Below, one piece after another: positions 10,071 to 22,045 of a DNA stretch of 64,000 nucleotides. A model generated the notes under the pieces. It was given only the letters and a program-made list of their open reading frames with translations. It was not told where the DNA came from and did no database searches. Both the position numbers and the translations under genes were made by a program. The stretch spans positions 29,072,001 through 29,136,000 of the forward strand of contig OX940864.1 in assembly GCA_954871525.1 (NCBI GenBank), written 5' to 3'. This DNA comes from Parietaria judaica (lineage: Eukaryota; Streptophyta; Magnoliopsida; Rosales; Urticaceae). Position 1 is the first letter of the stretch, and each line of letters opens with the position of its first letter.

Positions 10071-12163
10071 TGTTGGACATACCTGATTAGCATGCCCTAT
10101 AATTTAGATGCAAATGCCACTTGTATAGATCATTGCGTTGACTTCGTTAAAGATTAGGTTTATGACTTATCAATGACAATCTTGTTTTCGTTATTATTAT
10201 CAATATAATGAATGTTTTGATTCCATAGTTGTTATATTTTCCAATTGTGTATTATGTTATCACACTGGGTCTAAGTGAAGAGGTTTAACATACACAATAT
10301 AATAACTAAAAATGTTTCCATAGTTCAGATTGTTAATGAGAATTAATAATCGCGAAAAACTATTGATAAACTCAATCACAATTCGGTGATGATCTATTAC
10401 CGGATCATGGTGCTGGTCCACGGCGTTGAGATAAAGTCAAGTATGAAATCAATCCGTCAATGATAATTAGTAATAAAGTCGAAACGATGGTCAGATAGAA
10501 TCAGTTGAAGTCCTAAAGTAATGTTAGTCTATACGGTTTAACTTAAATGATCTTTGATTTAATCGTTTCAGTTTACAATCAAGTATCCCCAATACTTTTA
10601 TTTTGGGATCGGAAGGTTGACCGTAGTAGACTGCATGACTAAAGATATGGATAATATCTTTATGGTTTCCTTGTTGTGATTTGTGGAAAGCAAACGAGTA
10701 CTTATCCGGAGCCTAACGACTTCATCAATCGTTAGGTGATTAATTTTGCAATAATCATGGAACAACGATAGTGTCGTCTAACGGGTATTCGGAGATCAAC
10801 AATATTAAGACGAGAATCATAATAATACAAAAAGTTGGATTCTGATAATCTGATTGTATCAATGGACTCCTGAGTCAGGAAGATATATTTAACGCGTACT
10901 TAAGAGTTCAGCTTCGGGCTTTAGTGGAATGTAACCGAAGTTGGTGAAAGTACTTCAGTTTCACAGAAGCTTGACTACGTGTGTCCATTTGTCCCCTTTG
11001 TACCTTCGTAAGTTCGAAACCGCAAAATGATTATGTTTTAAGAACATAGAATATAATTGATCAGATATGATTTGTAACTTGGTTACATGAAATTCATGAT
11101 CACCCTAAAGTGGCAAAAGTACCAAACTTTTGGTCAATACAGAAAATGGAAAAAGATAATGAGATTATTCCTTGGACAAATCCAGGGTTGTAGGAAATTA
11201 AATTCTAGTACAAATATCTTTTTGAATCGTGTCATTCTGACAGTCGGTTTGAGATTTATGAGAATAATAAGTTTTTAGCTTAGGCTAAATTGACACTGTT
11301 ATTTAAATAAAAAATTAGAGAAATTAAATATTGGTATTTATACCTGAAATATATCATAGAGAGAGTTGAAAATAAAATTCGATATATATATATATATTAT
11401 ATGCGAATTTTTATATATTAAATCTTGAAAATATATAAAGATTTGATTTATTAAATCTTTAGGGTATATTTTGAATAAGATTTGATTTGGATTTATTCTT
11501 TATTTAATTTAATTATTAAATCAAATCTTAGAGTGAATATCTCCAAGTGGTTGAGATATTATCTCAAAGTGGTTGGGCCAGTTTCCTATAAATAGGAGAG
11601 CCCTGAAACCGAAAATCATAACTCACACTTCTCTTTAGATTTTGAAATTCTCTCTCTTCTCTCTAGGGTTTCTGCGATTTTCTTTGGGGTATTTTTCCAG
11701 AGAAATTCGACTTTAGGTTTAGGGTTCTATTCAGTGAGATCCCACACATCCCACACATCCAGAGTATACATCGGAAGACTCGTGGGAGCTATCTTCAAGA
11801 TTCAATCAAGAAAATTAGCAGGAGCTCAAGAACGCGAAGAACACAAAAAAGGGAGGTCGAGATCAAGATCAGAATTGCGCAACAGATTCGTGAGTAAAAA
11901 AGTACGCAATTACTTTATTGATTAGATAATTATTTATTAATACTCAAACGCTCAATCAATACGTGTTATTGACAATGAAATCCGAAAATTAAATATCAAC
12001 GACCGGGATGATTAATTTCGAATCTTATGAGTCGGATAGGGTAATGGGAATTATTGGTATAAGACTATAATTCCTGTGAAAATATTTTTCGAGGTTACTC
12101 TACACACCCCTAAGGTGATCGCTAATTAATCAGGGGTGATTCTTAGAAATCAGACGCCCAACA
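10071..12163 (+). mobile_element. LTR-type repeat, copy C (apparently full length, ~2.1 kb)
   Basis: Begins TGTTGGACATACC and ends CGCCCAACA. It is collinear with copy A (inverted), and its last third resembles copy B. A TATA box (CCTATAAATAGGAGAG) is near 11586, about 130 bases upstream of a pyrimidine-rich leader. No PBS follows the 3' end and no polypurine tract precedes the 5' end, so it looks like a solo LTR. Short ORFs inside show no protein family. Confidence 0.55.
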
Positions 12164-12304
12164 ACTTGGTCTAAGGTTGAGTACTTGTGCCGCAATTAAC
12201 CCTAATTTGTTTAAGTTTCAAAACCCCAAGTTATAAAAAACTTAGTCCTAACCTTAAACCATGGTATAACTATAAATTCGACAAAGTGTTGTAGTCGGTG
12301 TTGG

Positions 12305-12545
12305 TGGTGCACGTGTTTCCGATTTGTCAATCAGTATTAGTTGAACCTCAAGAGTGGCCAATGCGGCAGAAGCATCCACAAAACGCATGACAAATACCTA
12401 AGCACAATTACATCACAAAAATGATAAATTACTCTAACAGGTACTAAATTTAACCAAGCAATCCATCTTACATCTGTCTTTAGTTGAAAGCTTGAAGCTA
12501 TCAACAAAATCCAAATATGCATATAATTCGAGCTAATCCTGGAAA
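12305..12545 (-). repeat. Inverted copy of 17240-17490
   Basis: Reading minus, GCTCGAATTATATGCATATT.. through GCTTCTGCCGCATTGGCCAC is closely matched by plus-strand 17240-17490. The two copies flank 4.7 kb. The longest open frame lacks a recognisable domain. Confidence 0.7.
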
Positions 12546-13121
12546 TGGAGAAGGGTTTCGAAACCAAGACCAAATAAATAATAATAAAAAAATCAGACCC
12601 GGAATAATACATACCTGGACCTATCGGTGTCCGGGATTAAAAAAAAATTAATTAAAGGCTGCACATTTTGGACCGTTGGATGAAGCGGATGGACGACCCA
12701 GATGATGGAGCCGTTGGAGTGCGTCAGGGTTGCGGCAAAAGTAGCTGACACGCGTTAGAAAGATAGAGCCGTGTTGGGCAATGGTAATATTTGCCTCGAA
12801 GTCCCCCAATATAGCCGTTGGAGCATTTATTCCCTCTCTTACTCGAACTCCTACATATTTTCCCTTATAATTACCCCATTTCACTCCCATTTTTTTACAC
12901 ACATCTTCTTCCCTTCATCTCAAATTCTCTCATACTCTCTCAGGCTCTCAAAGTTATGAAATCAGGCTATAGTTTAGTTACTTTATAGTTATAGAAATAC
13001 TCTCAAATACTAGTTTAATATATAGTTTATGTATTTTAATTTTATTATAGTAAATTAGTTATTAGTTTTTATTAATTATTAGTTTATTTTAGTGTTGTTA
13101 TTAATTTAATTTATCATTACT
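12546..13121. other. Non-coding, upstream of the 13122 exon
   Basis: AT-rich with a pyrimidine-rich stretch at 12830-12950 that could be a 5' leader. No gene or clear repeat structure seen. Confidence 0.4.
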
Positions 13122-13520
13122 ATGTCGAGTGGCAACAACCGTTCTCGAGGACGTCCCGAGGACCGAGGAAGAGGACGGGCTACTATTCCGTCGCCGCGGT
13201 CGGTTAATAGCGGGATGACTTTTAGTCAACATAATTATAATGTCGAAGTTATGAATCAACACAATGCTCCCGGTTCTTGTAGCCTACCGTTCCCGGTTCA
13301 TACTCAATATGGTACTGGTGGCGTCGGTCTGAACCAACAGTTCTTATATGCTCAAGCTATCGGTGGTTTTACAAACTTACTTAATCATGCAGGTACAAAT
13401 ATTCTGGAATGGCAAAGCCTTAGCAACGAACAACAATATCAAGCACAAATCCACCATCACGAGGTACAACACCAAGTCCAACAATATCATCAACAAAATT
13501 ATGTTGCCCGCGACCTCGAG
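13122..13520 (+). CDS. Arg/Gly- and Gln-rich first exon, unidentified
   Basis: ATG at 13122 opens 133 codons that end at a strong splice donor, CTCGAG|GTAAGTCG. The N-terminus is basic and Gly/Arg-rich (NRSRGRPEDRGRGRA). The middle is Asn/Gln/His-rich, and the C-terminal third is very Gln/His-rich (HHHEVQHQVQQYHQQN). Such N-termini occur in RNA-binding proteins and in some transposon proteins (for example CACTA-type), but I recognise no domain. No convincing second exon was found downstream, so this may be a gene fragment. Confidence 0.4.
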
Positions 13521-14042
13521 GTAAGTCGAGTTTATTTAAATAGTTAAGAAATTAAATTTTTAAATAGTTATATCAATTTAATTAAAATATTTAATTAATT
13601 AAAATAGTTAATTAATAATAATAAGTTAAAAATAAATAGCCATATTAGTTTTATTAAATTTTAAATAGTTAGATAATAAATTAAATAAATAATTATATTA
13701 GGTTATTTAAAATTTAAATAGTTAATTAATTAATAATTTAAATAAATAGTCACATTAGTTTAATTAATAAGTTAAATAAATAATCATACCAGTTTAATTA
13801 AATTTTCCATAGTTAATTAAATAAGGTAAAAAAAAAGGTAATATGTATCTGTGGTGATAATAATCAAGTTTTTATGAATTATGGTGTCTTAGAAAGATTG
13901 GTTTTTAAATAAGGTTTGCTTTGCAATCTCCTCCAAGCTAGCTTGGGAACCTCGGAGAGTTCTGTCTAGAAAAGGTTAGGCCTAAAGTGAGATCATAGCC
14001 TGTATATGTGACCTTTACAGTCCCCGTGCCTAAATTAAGGGT
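13521..14042. other. AT-rich, intron-like
   Basis: Low-complexity TTAATTAAATA-type sequence to about 13830, then unique sequence. No coding frame seen. Confidence 0.4.
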
Positions 14043-14460
14043 GGGTCCCACCCTTAATTTCGAATTCTATATAAATTAAATATAATTAATTATCTCAAAT
14101 CAATGGTCCAGATTGAATCTATAAATATCCAATGGTTCAAATTAATTAGGGATTTAACTAAATAAGGAAGCCTTTGGTAAATCAATCAATCTAATTAATT
14201 AACCAATCATATCCTTATATATAAAATTTCGAAATCCCTATATATCATTTTCAAAATTAATACCCTAGATCCAATGGTTGGAATTAATTTCATAACCAAT
14301 CTAATGGACCATATTGATTTAGGATAAAGTCAAACCTCCAAACTTGATTACCAACCTAAGAATTCGATTTCCATCCCCATAAATTCGAATTATATATGCC
14401 ATAGATACATGTTAATTAATTTTTAATCCGACGGTAAAGATTGAATCTTAAAGATCATTG
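14043..14460 (-). mobile_element. LTR-type repeat fragment, copy D
   Basis: The reverse complement matches the AT-rich part of copy B, around 9180-9430 (for example AATCTGGACCATTG and GAGATAATTAATTATATTTAA). A fragment only; no ends visible. Confidence 0.6.
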
Positions 14461-15089
14461 CTATAGTGATATTGTTTTTAAATTTTTTTTTTAATGGCAC
14501 TATTGGCCAAGTTTACATATTTAAATAGGGCACTCATTTGAGTCTCATGTGGTTTGTATTCGTGACGTCTTGAATAGAGGTGTAGTAGAGTTACCACTAA
14601 GCTTAACAAACTTGCTTGGTTGTATAGTGTTATTATTGTATGTAATATATTTAAAAATGAGTAGAGGCTATTTTTATTATATATATGCATATCAGAATAG
14701 TATAGTTATTAAAAACATGCATCCATAGATATCTAATTAGAACAAAGGAAATGGGTATTTAGAATTAATTTTGTGCATTATGCACTGCGCCGTTGGGTAT
14801 TATGGATGAACGAACAGCTTGCAGTAATACATTACTCAATAAAAGTGTACCATAGACCTGCAATGTAAAAGCTTGCAATAATATCCTACGATTCTAAAAT
14901 CATTCACTGATCCTAATCAAAGCCATTGAGACCCATTCGACGACTCCAGCCCTAAGCTTATTCGGCTTCCACACTTCTTTCTTCACTCCATTTTTTACTC
15001 CTGCAGGTATTTCTTCCTCTTCCTTTGATTATACGTTGAAGCCTACTTGATTAAATTATGTGGGGATCTGAGCTTTTGCACATTTTGTA
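14461..15089. other. Unassigned sequence
   Basis: No coding frame or element boundary seen. A stretch ending in TCCTGCAG near 15006 looks like a splice acceptor but cannot be tied to exons. Confidence 0.3.
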
Positions 15090-15097
15090 GTTAATGT

Positions 15098-15563
15098 CAA
15101 GGTTCGAATTTTCCTCGATATCGTCGATTATCTGTCTTGACGGTAGTCATCGACAAATATTCCATATCAGTCGATTATCCGTAAAAAACAGTGTAAAATA
15201 ACAAAAAATTAGGTACTTTCCAAAAAAATTTGCACTTTTCAACAATTTTTCGGAATAAGTACCTTCAACGCAAAAAATCTATTTTAGTATGACATGATTT
15301 TATTTGAGTATGACATGATTTTATTTGAGTATTTATATATGTGAGAGTGAGACTATATTTTATTTACATATGTAAACGTAGTAAATATATTCTTAAAATT
15401 ATTTTAGTGGTTTTTCATCGATATCCTCGATAAGTGTCGATAATCCATCGATAACTGTCAGTAACAATAAGCTGCAGTTTTATTAGTTTTTCATCGATAA
15501 TCTTAAAAAATCCTCAAAAACGGCAACTGATTTATCATGTCCAAACCGACATTTTGAACCTTG
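15098..15563. mobile_element. hAT-type MITE with TATCGA-rich interior
   Basis: Terminal inverted repeats CAAGGTTCGAA (15098) and TTTGAACCTTG (15563). Flanking 8-mers GTTAATGT and GTTCATGT differ at one base, as an aged 8-bp hAT target duplication would. The interior carries many ATCGATAATC/TCGATTATC motifs around an AT-rich core. A related copy lies inverted at 55472-55965. Confidence 0.65.
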
Positions 15564-15935
15564 GTTCATGTTGTTTAAGAACTTCTTCTCTTTTAGGCAT
15601 AAATACCTAGAGTTTCAACTAATGAGTCGTGAATGAGCAAAGTTTAAGTATCGACCACCACTCTCACAAGACCCATGCCTCTCTGACATGCTAGAGCATC
15701 TTCTATTTTTATGCATGTTGACTAAAGCAAAACTCTGTAGAGCAAATGGTTTCCTTATTTGTTTGTCACATGCACACATGAGAAACCCTATTCAACCTGT
15801 ACTCAAACTACTATCTTTCCTCCTCCATCATACCATTACCATTGCTCAGTCTGAGAGAGAGCTCCAACGCTATAGTTTAACTGTGAACTGACTTAGCCCT
15901 TCACTTCTTTCTTTCCCTCACATCAAGGAGAGCAT
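15564..15935 (+). other. Unassigned; possible 5' leader
   Basis: Contains a 67-codon frame (15688-15891) with no recognised domain. Pyrimidine-rich just before the minisatellite. Confidence 0.25.
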
Positions 15936-16530
15936 TCACCGACGACTTTTGGAAACTCCTCCGACGAGAACCGAAACTCGCCGGAAATACCGCCGACGAG
16001 GACCAAAGTTGCCGACGACTTTCGAAACGCGCCGACGAAAGACGAAGTACCGCCGACAAGACCAGAACCGAAGCTCGCCGGAAATACCACGGACGAGGAC
16101 CAAAGCTTGCCGACGACTTTCGAAACGCGCCGACGAAAGACGAAGTACCGCCGACAAGACCAGAACCACCCCGACGAGAACCGAAGCTCGCCGGGACTAC
16201 CGCCGACGAGGACCAAAGCTTGCCGACGACTTTCGAAACGCGCCGACGAAAGACGAAGTACCGCCGACAAGACCAGAACCACCCCGACGAGAACCAAAGC
16301 TCGCCGGGAATACCGCCGACGAGGACCAAAGCTTGCCGACGACTTTCGAAACGCGCCGACGAAAGACGAAGTACCGCCGACAAGACCAGAACCACCCCGA
16401 CGAGAACCAAAGCTCGCCGGGAATACCGCCGACGAGGACCAAAGCTTGCCGACGACTTTCGAAACGCGCCGACGAAAGACGAAGTACCGCCGACAAGACC
16501 CGAACCACCCCGACGAAAACCGAGTCGTCT
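15936..16530. repeat. 113-bp GC-rich minisatellite
   Basis: About five units. The marker CAAAGCTTGCCGACGACTTT recurs at about 16101, 16214, 16327 and 16440, a spacing of 113. Units are >95% identical in the centre and shorter or divergent at the left edge. Because 113 is not a multiple of 3, each unit shifts the frame, and long open frames appear on both strands in several frames. These are repeat artefacts unless expression is shown. The array is followed at ~16553 by GGTG|GTGAGTATA, which resembles a splice donor. Confidence 0.9.
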
Positions 16531-16540
16531 CCTGGAGTGC

Positions 16541-17239
16541 AACGGCTTGGTGGTGAGTATATCTCACGAGTTTGATATGATTTTCCGATGCCTTTTCACC
16601 GCTTATTTTAGTGTAGAAGCCCTAACACACCCGGTGGGTTTGCTCTCGGGTAAATCTAAGATAATATTAGCGAGAGTTTATATAGGTCAAAAGCACGTTA
16701 ATATCACGGGGTGGAGTTAGGAAGCTTTACTCCTCTGTTCGAAGGATAACACATGTATGTAGTTCATGATTCTAAGATAGTTACAAACCGTTTACATGCA
16801 TGGGAAATAAGTTTACAGCATATATAGCCATAGAGGAAGAACAAATATATGTTTATGAGAAAGTATAAAATAAAGAGCTAAGTTATATATATATATATAT
16901 ACTTGTGTCGAAGAAAAGAAAGATATGTGTTTTTGAGAGATTGATGTACTGGTTTGTCATTTATTAATTCCTCATTACAATTATATATGTTCAATTCAAA
17001 TAAAGGAGGATTGATATTAAATCATCAAGAACTAAGTATGTTGACTAGCTTAACAGAGTAGTCACTTGCCAGTATAAAGGACGATTTATATCTTAAGCGT
17101 TTGACTTTGAACTATAGAAGGTGGGCTCGAACCATTTATTGGGAATTTAAGAGAGCCTTAGAAACTTGTTGGCTTGTCCTCTGGTTAAAAGTCAGATTTG
17201 GATTTTGTTGGATTGAGGAATGATCATTTCGACATTGCT
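16541..17239. other. Unassigned AT-rich sequence
   Basis: Includes a (TA)n run near 16885. No gene seen. Confidence 0.3.
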
Positions 17240-17469
17240 CGAATTATATGCATATTTGGATTTTGTTGATAGCTTCAACTAAAGACAGATGTAAGATAGA
17301 TATGCTTGGTTAAATTTAATACCTGTTAATTTCATATTTTTGTGATGTAATTATGCTTAGCCTTAGGTATTTGTCGTGCGTTTAGTGGATGCTTCTGCTG
17401 CATTGGCCACTCTAGTTGCCGCATTGGCCACTCCTGAGGTACAACTAGCACTGATTGACAACACAAAAA

Positions 17470-19555
17470 TACGCGCACCGATGACCATAGCTAGTTAAAC
17501 AAGACATTACAGTCACTCCCACAGCGACAGAGGGTCGTAAATCTCCTATAAAAAATTTAGCAAAAATTAAAACAATAAAAAATATAATTAAAGTTGAGAA
17601 TTAGAATACATACCACTTTTTCTAAGTAACCAAATTACTTTTTAGTTGTAAAAATTCCCACAACAGGCTGGCACTTGATTATTTTTTCAACATGTGTCCT
17701 AAACGAATCATCATTCTAATATGATGCAACTCGTGAATATTGATAAAACTTCACGATTGGGGTTTTCTTAAACTGTTTAAAACAAACACAAATATAAGCT
17801 TTTGATAAATTATGCAAAATAAAATAAAAATCATACAATATTACTTAATACTTATGTTATGTCTGCGCCTATTATAAGTATGACTCAATCCAACATATAG
17901 ACGATCAGATAAGGAAGGAAGTCCAGTTTTTATTACGTGTTCAAATGATACTCTAGGGCTTCTTGAAGCGTTTCATAACTATTTTCATAATGATAACTAT
18001 CTATAATTTCTTGTGGTGATGACATGTCGCGGAGGGGAAGATGATCTTTAGCCATTCCTTGCGAAATTATATCGCAACAATTGGTTGCGGAAACTGCCCA
18101 ACCTGTGGCTGTTGGAAAAATACAAATGTAAGTGTACACCACAATATATTGTACGATAGTTTTATTTTTTCTTTTGATTTTGCCACTGTTATCAAAACCT
18201 ACATACTTTCAAAAAGTTAAACTCTCGTGACTTTCAATACCTAGAAAAACAAATCTTAAGTTTTTTTTACATAGGTACTAAAGTTTGCTCATATACTTAC
18301 GATGGTTTCCTTGATCAAGGATCGGTCCGAATTGTTGTGGCGAATACACTGTATTGAATTGACTCTCTTCATACTGCCACTTTCCAAAATCATGAAAGAA
18401 GTCATCCGAGTTACCTTCAAAGTAATCCTTCATTTGTGCCACACAAAACTTGAAAATATGTGAACAAAATAAATATGAATAAGCATCAACGACATTAAAA
18501 CTTTGCTCGGTCGTTGATGCTTATTCATATTTATTTTTTTCACAGAATTTCAGGTTTTGTGTGACACAAATGAGGGATTACTTTGAAGGTAACTCGGATG
18601 ACTTCTTTCATGATTTTGGAAAGTGGCAGTATGAAGAGAGTCAGTTCAATACAGTGTATTCGCCACAACAATTCGGACCGATCCTTGATCAAGGAAATCA
18701 TCGTAACTATATGAACAGACTTTAGTACCTATGTAAAAAAATAAAACCTTAAGATTTATCTTTCTAGGTATTTAAAGTCACGAGATTTTAACTTTTTGAT
18801 AGTATGTAGGTTTTGATAACGGTGGCAAAATCGAAAGAAAAAATAAAAACTATCGCACAATATATTGTGGTGTACACTTACATTTGTATTTTTCCAACAG
18901 CCACATGCTGGGCAGTTTGCGCAACCAATTGTTGCGATATAATTTCGTAAGGAATGACTAAAGATCCTCTTCCCCTCCGCGACATGTCGTTACCAGAAGA
19001 AGTTATAGATAGTTATCATTATGAAAATGGTTATGAAACGCTTCAAGGAGTTAACCCTCGAGTAGCATTTGAGCACGTAATAAAAAGTGGACTTCATTCC
19101 TTATCTGATCGTCCATATGTTGGATTGAGTCTTACTTATAATAGGCGCAAACATAACGTAAGTATTAATTAATACTGTATGATTTTTATTTTATTTTATT
19201 CTGCATAATTTATGAAAAACTTATGTTTGTTTTAAACAGTTTAAGAAAACCCCAATCGTGAAGTTTTATCAATATTGACGAGTTGTATCATATTGGAATG
19301 ATGATTCGCTTGGGACACATGTTGAAAAAACAATCAAGTGTCAGCCTGTTGTGGGAATTTTTACAACTGAAAAGTCATTTGGTTACTTAGAAAAAGCGGT
19401 ATGTATTCTAATTTTCAACTTTAATTGTATTTTTTATTGTTGTAATTTTTGCTAAATTTTTTGTTGGAGATTTACGACCCTCCTTTGTCGCTATCGGGGG
19501 ATGAATGTAATGTCTCTTTTAACTAGCTAAGGTCATCGTTGGTTTTGGAGCACGC
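17470..19555. repeat. ~2.1-kb near-perfect palindrome (16-base loop)
   Basis: Left arm 17470-18493 is matched by right arm 18510-19555 in reverse complement with roughly 90% or more identity. The centre is GCATCAACGAC [16 bases] GTCGTTGATGC. Each arm holds the same exon-like segments pointing outward. One is a ~44-codon segment beginning MRDYFEGNSDDFFHDF (right arm 18567 onward; left copy on minus strand) that ends at GT donors. Another begins MTKDPLPLRDMS (right arm 18954-19157). I do not recognise the protein. A transcript through the centre would fold into a ~1-kb hairpin, a possible small-RNA source. It could be an inverted duplication of a gene fragment or a fold-back transposon. Confidence 0.85.
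18954..19157 (+). pseudogene. Exon-like open frame in the right palindrome arm, unidentified
   Basis: Open for 68 codons from ATG 18954 to a donor-like CATAAC|GTAAGT. The mirrored left-arm copy (minus, ~18047 down) is broken by sequence changes, so at most one arm is intact. No known domain. Probably a fragment of a gene duplicated head-to-head. Confidence 0.3.
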
Positions 19556-19631
19556 GTCCGTGATGAAACTTAATTTTGGGAGGTAAAAAACTCTCACGGC
19601 AAAAACTGGTGTAATCATGGTTATGGTAAAA

Positions 19632-21102
19632 TCTATATCTATATATATTAAAAGGAAGACTCACAATTGACGTGGCATGATGTAGACAATGTATGGAGAA
19701 TTCACAATTTTATAGAATTTTAAATTTTTTTGGCACAACGAGGAGGAGGTATTGAGTATTCTAATTTTTATAGAATATATAATTTTTTTTTTAATCAGAT
19801 CATGCATTAAATTAATTCATTCATTTGATGCCTTAAAACATTAATTATTTTGTATAAAACAGTCAAAATTGTATAGAGCTCTATGAATAACAAAAGGCAA
19901 TATAAATTCCCTTATAGATGCTTAATTAATACATGTTAAATGGCAATGTATAGGAATAGTCAGCACAAGAATATTAAAAGACAATGGTAGGAACTTACAT
20001 TGATACCCTTAGTTACTAAGAATTAGACTCAATATCTACCTTCCTTTGAGTAGTTAATGTCGTTCATTTTCAGTTTTATGATGCTTGAATTGTCTTTTCA
20101 GTTTCCATGCATTGTTGATTCATAGTCCAAAACCTAATATCGATAGTAGTAATTCATGTTTTTCTCATTTTGGATTCATTTTTCGAATAAGAAACTCCCT
20201 TGCTCTCATTCATCTTCTACTTTTCAGTCCCCATCTCTCAATGCGTACGTATCAGTCTTTAACACTTTTGTTGATCTCACATGTCCATTTAAGGCTCAAA
20301 TCACATTAAAAGGCCCTTAAAGACACCTTAAGAGAGATTTTGTGTTACATATCGGGTATGTTATAAATGATGGTTTACTTCGTTTGAGGTTTCCTAGAAG
20401 ATCGCTCTTTAGGTCCTCCTATCCATGTCGCGTGGTTTCGTATCAAAGGCCAGATCCCGACATTGATTAATGAAGTATCTTTTTATAGTACGGATTCTCA
20501 TTTTCTGTATTTTGATATATTGTTCCTGACAATTTTGAATTGCTTTAGTTACGTTCATTTCATAAACTACTGAAGATATCATATGTGATATTAGCATTAT
20601 CTATGCTGTAATAAAGGTTAATTTTTATGGTTCGGTTCTCTGTATTAACAAATTTATAGTTTAAAGTGTTCGGTGTATGTGTTATGACAATTACGGCTTT
20701 AAACTTCTGTGATACATATGCGATGACCTCAACATATATACGACATTAGGTACAAAAGAATCCAACGCGCTATAATTTTAAAGTTTAAAAAGCGTAAAAG
20801 TGGCTGAAGAAAGTGTGGTGATTATTTATTACTAAGATGTTTCATTCCATTATTAAATTGCTTTCCTTCACTAGCATATAATATATTGACTATATTTGTA
20901 GAGGTTTCACCACATCATGATATTTGACGTTGAGTTTTACCTTCGACGACAAAAATAAACAATTTGAATTCTATATTGATGTATGTCTTTAATTTAATTT
21001 AGAACACACAATTAAATTAATTTATTTACTTAAAGATCCGACCATATTTATTAATGAATGTATCAGGCATGTCATCACGCGAAGCGCGGTAGAACCTACT
21101 AG
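19632..21102 (+). mobile_element. Non-autonomous Helitron (~1.47 kb)
   Basis: The 5' end is A|TCTATATCTATATATATT followed by AAAAGGAAGACTCACAATTG, typical of plant Helitrons. The 3' end has a short hairpin (CGCGAAGCGCG, 21078-21088) 11 bases before the terminal CTAG, then T. Insertion between A and T and the absence of terminal inverted repeats fit. No Rep/helicase ORF, so it depends on an autonomous partner. Confidence 0.8.
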
Positions 21103-21189
21103 TTATAAGAAAATCTAGAAACCACTATCCACTCCTCGAAATCACTGTACCACAATTTGAGGTGCAAAACACTTTAATATTTATGTGTA

Positions 21190-21420
21190 CATATAAACTA
21201 GAGGTGTGAGGAATAACTGGTACTCAAATTCTTAAGCCGTAACAAAAACTATCCGGTTTAAAATAACCGTATAGCTGATTTTTTTAAGACAGGTTAAGTT
21301 AGGTTAACCGTATCCGGTTTGAAACCATATATGATAACTGGTTTTTGGTTTTTCAAAACCGGTTATTTTTGTAACCGGCTTTAATATTATTATTTTTTTA
21401 AAAAAAAGAAGCTATTTTAG
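21190..21420. mobile_element. hAT-like MITE fragment
   Basis: Starts CTAGAGGTGTGAGGAA and holds several AACCGGTT/GTAACCGG motifs, like the CGGTTTTAAACCG-rich element at 62217-62899. No clear right end or target duplication. Confidence 0.35.
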
Positions 21421-21936
21421 TATTTAGTTAAAGAGCAAGGGTTACTTCTCTTTATTTTAACATATTCCACGAGAGATTCCGGCTCGGAAATATCCTTTCG
21501 GAAATGTCCTCGGTGTATAGGAACGCTTCCATTCGGAACCCTTTTCATTGAACTCTTCTTCATCCTTTCTACCATTTGGCTCGAGAGATTTTACTACGTT
21601 TTCGGATTCCTTCTGATAGCTAGCCCTTCTGTTTTTGTTTACAGGAGGTTTCGGTGGTTCTCACATACATGCACCTTTGTATGGAGGATTGGCGTTCTTG
21701 TTCTTGGTGTTTGATTGTCTTGTTCATGTTCTTGACCGAGTAGCGCTCTTGAAGATTTGATAAAGGCTTTCATGGCCGCAAAAGATACTGACCAACTCAT
21801 TACTCTCACTTCTAGTTTTCAATTAATTTTCATTTATGCTTTCACTTATAGTTTTCGATATGTCCTATGAATCAAGTTTTTCTACTCTTCTGAATTTGTC
21901 CAAACTGCTCGCAACTCATAAGCTCGTTCGCTTCTG
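21421..21936. other. Unassigned intergenic sequence
   Basis: No coding frame or repeat recognised between the hAT-like fragment and the poly-A insertion. Confidence 0.3.
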
Positions 21937-21953
21937 AACTGTTTTCTAAGGCC

Positions 21954-21985
<32 letters not shown>

Positions 21986-21998
21986 TGTTTTCTAAGGC
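21937..21998 (+). mobile_element. Poly-A stub flanked by 16-bp direct repeat
   Basis: AACTGTTTTCTAAGGC occurs at 21937-21952 and 21983-21998. Between them is only CATT plus a run of A. This is what an extremely 5'-truncated LINE or SINE insertion leaves: a tail and a target-site duplication. Confidence 0.55.
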
Positions 21999-22045
21999 TT
22001 TCTCTTCTTATAACTATTGACAAATTAAAATAGAGAAAAGACATG

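Noticed and set aside
15923..16575. Open frames of more than 200 codons on both strands
   Set aside because: They arise from a stop-poor 113-bp repeat; no domain, and frames cycle between units.
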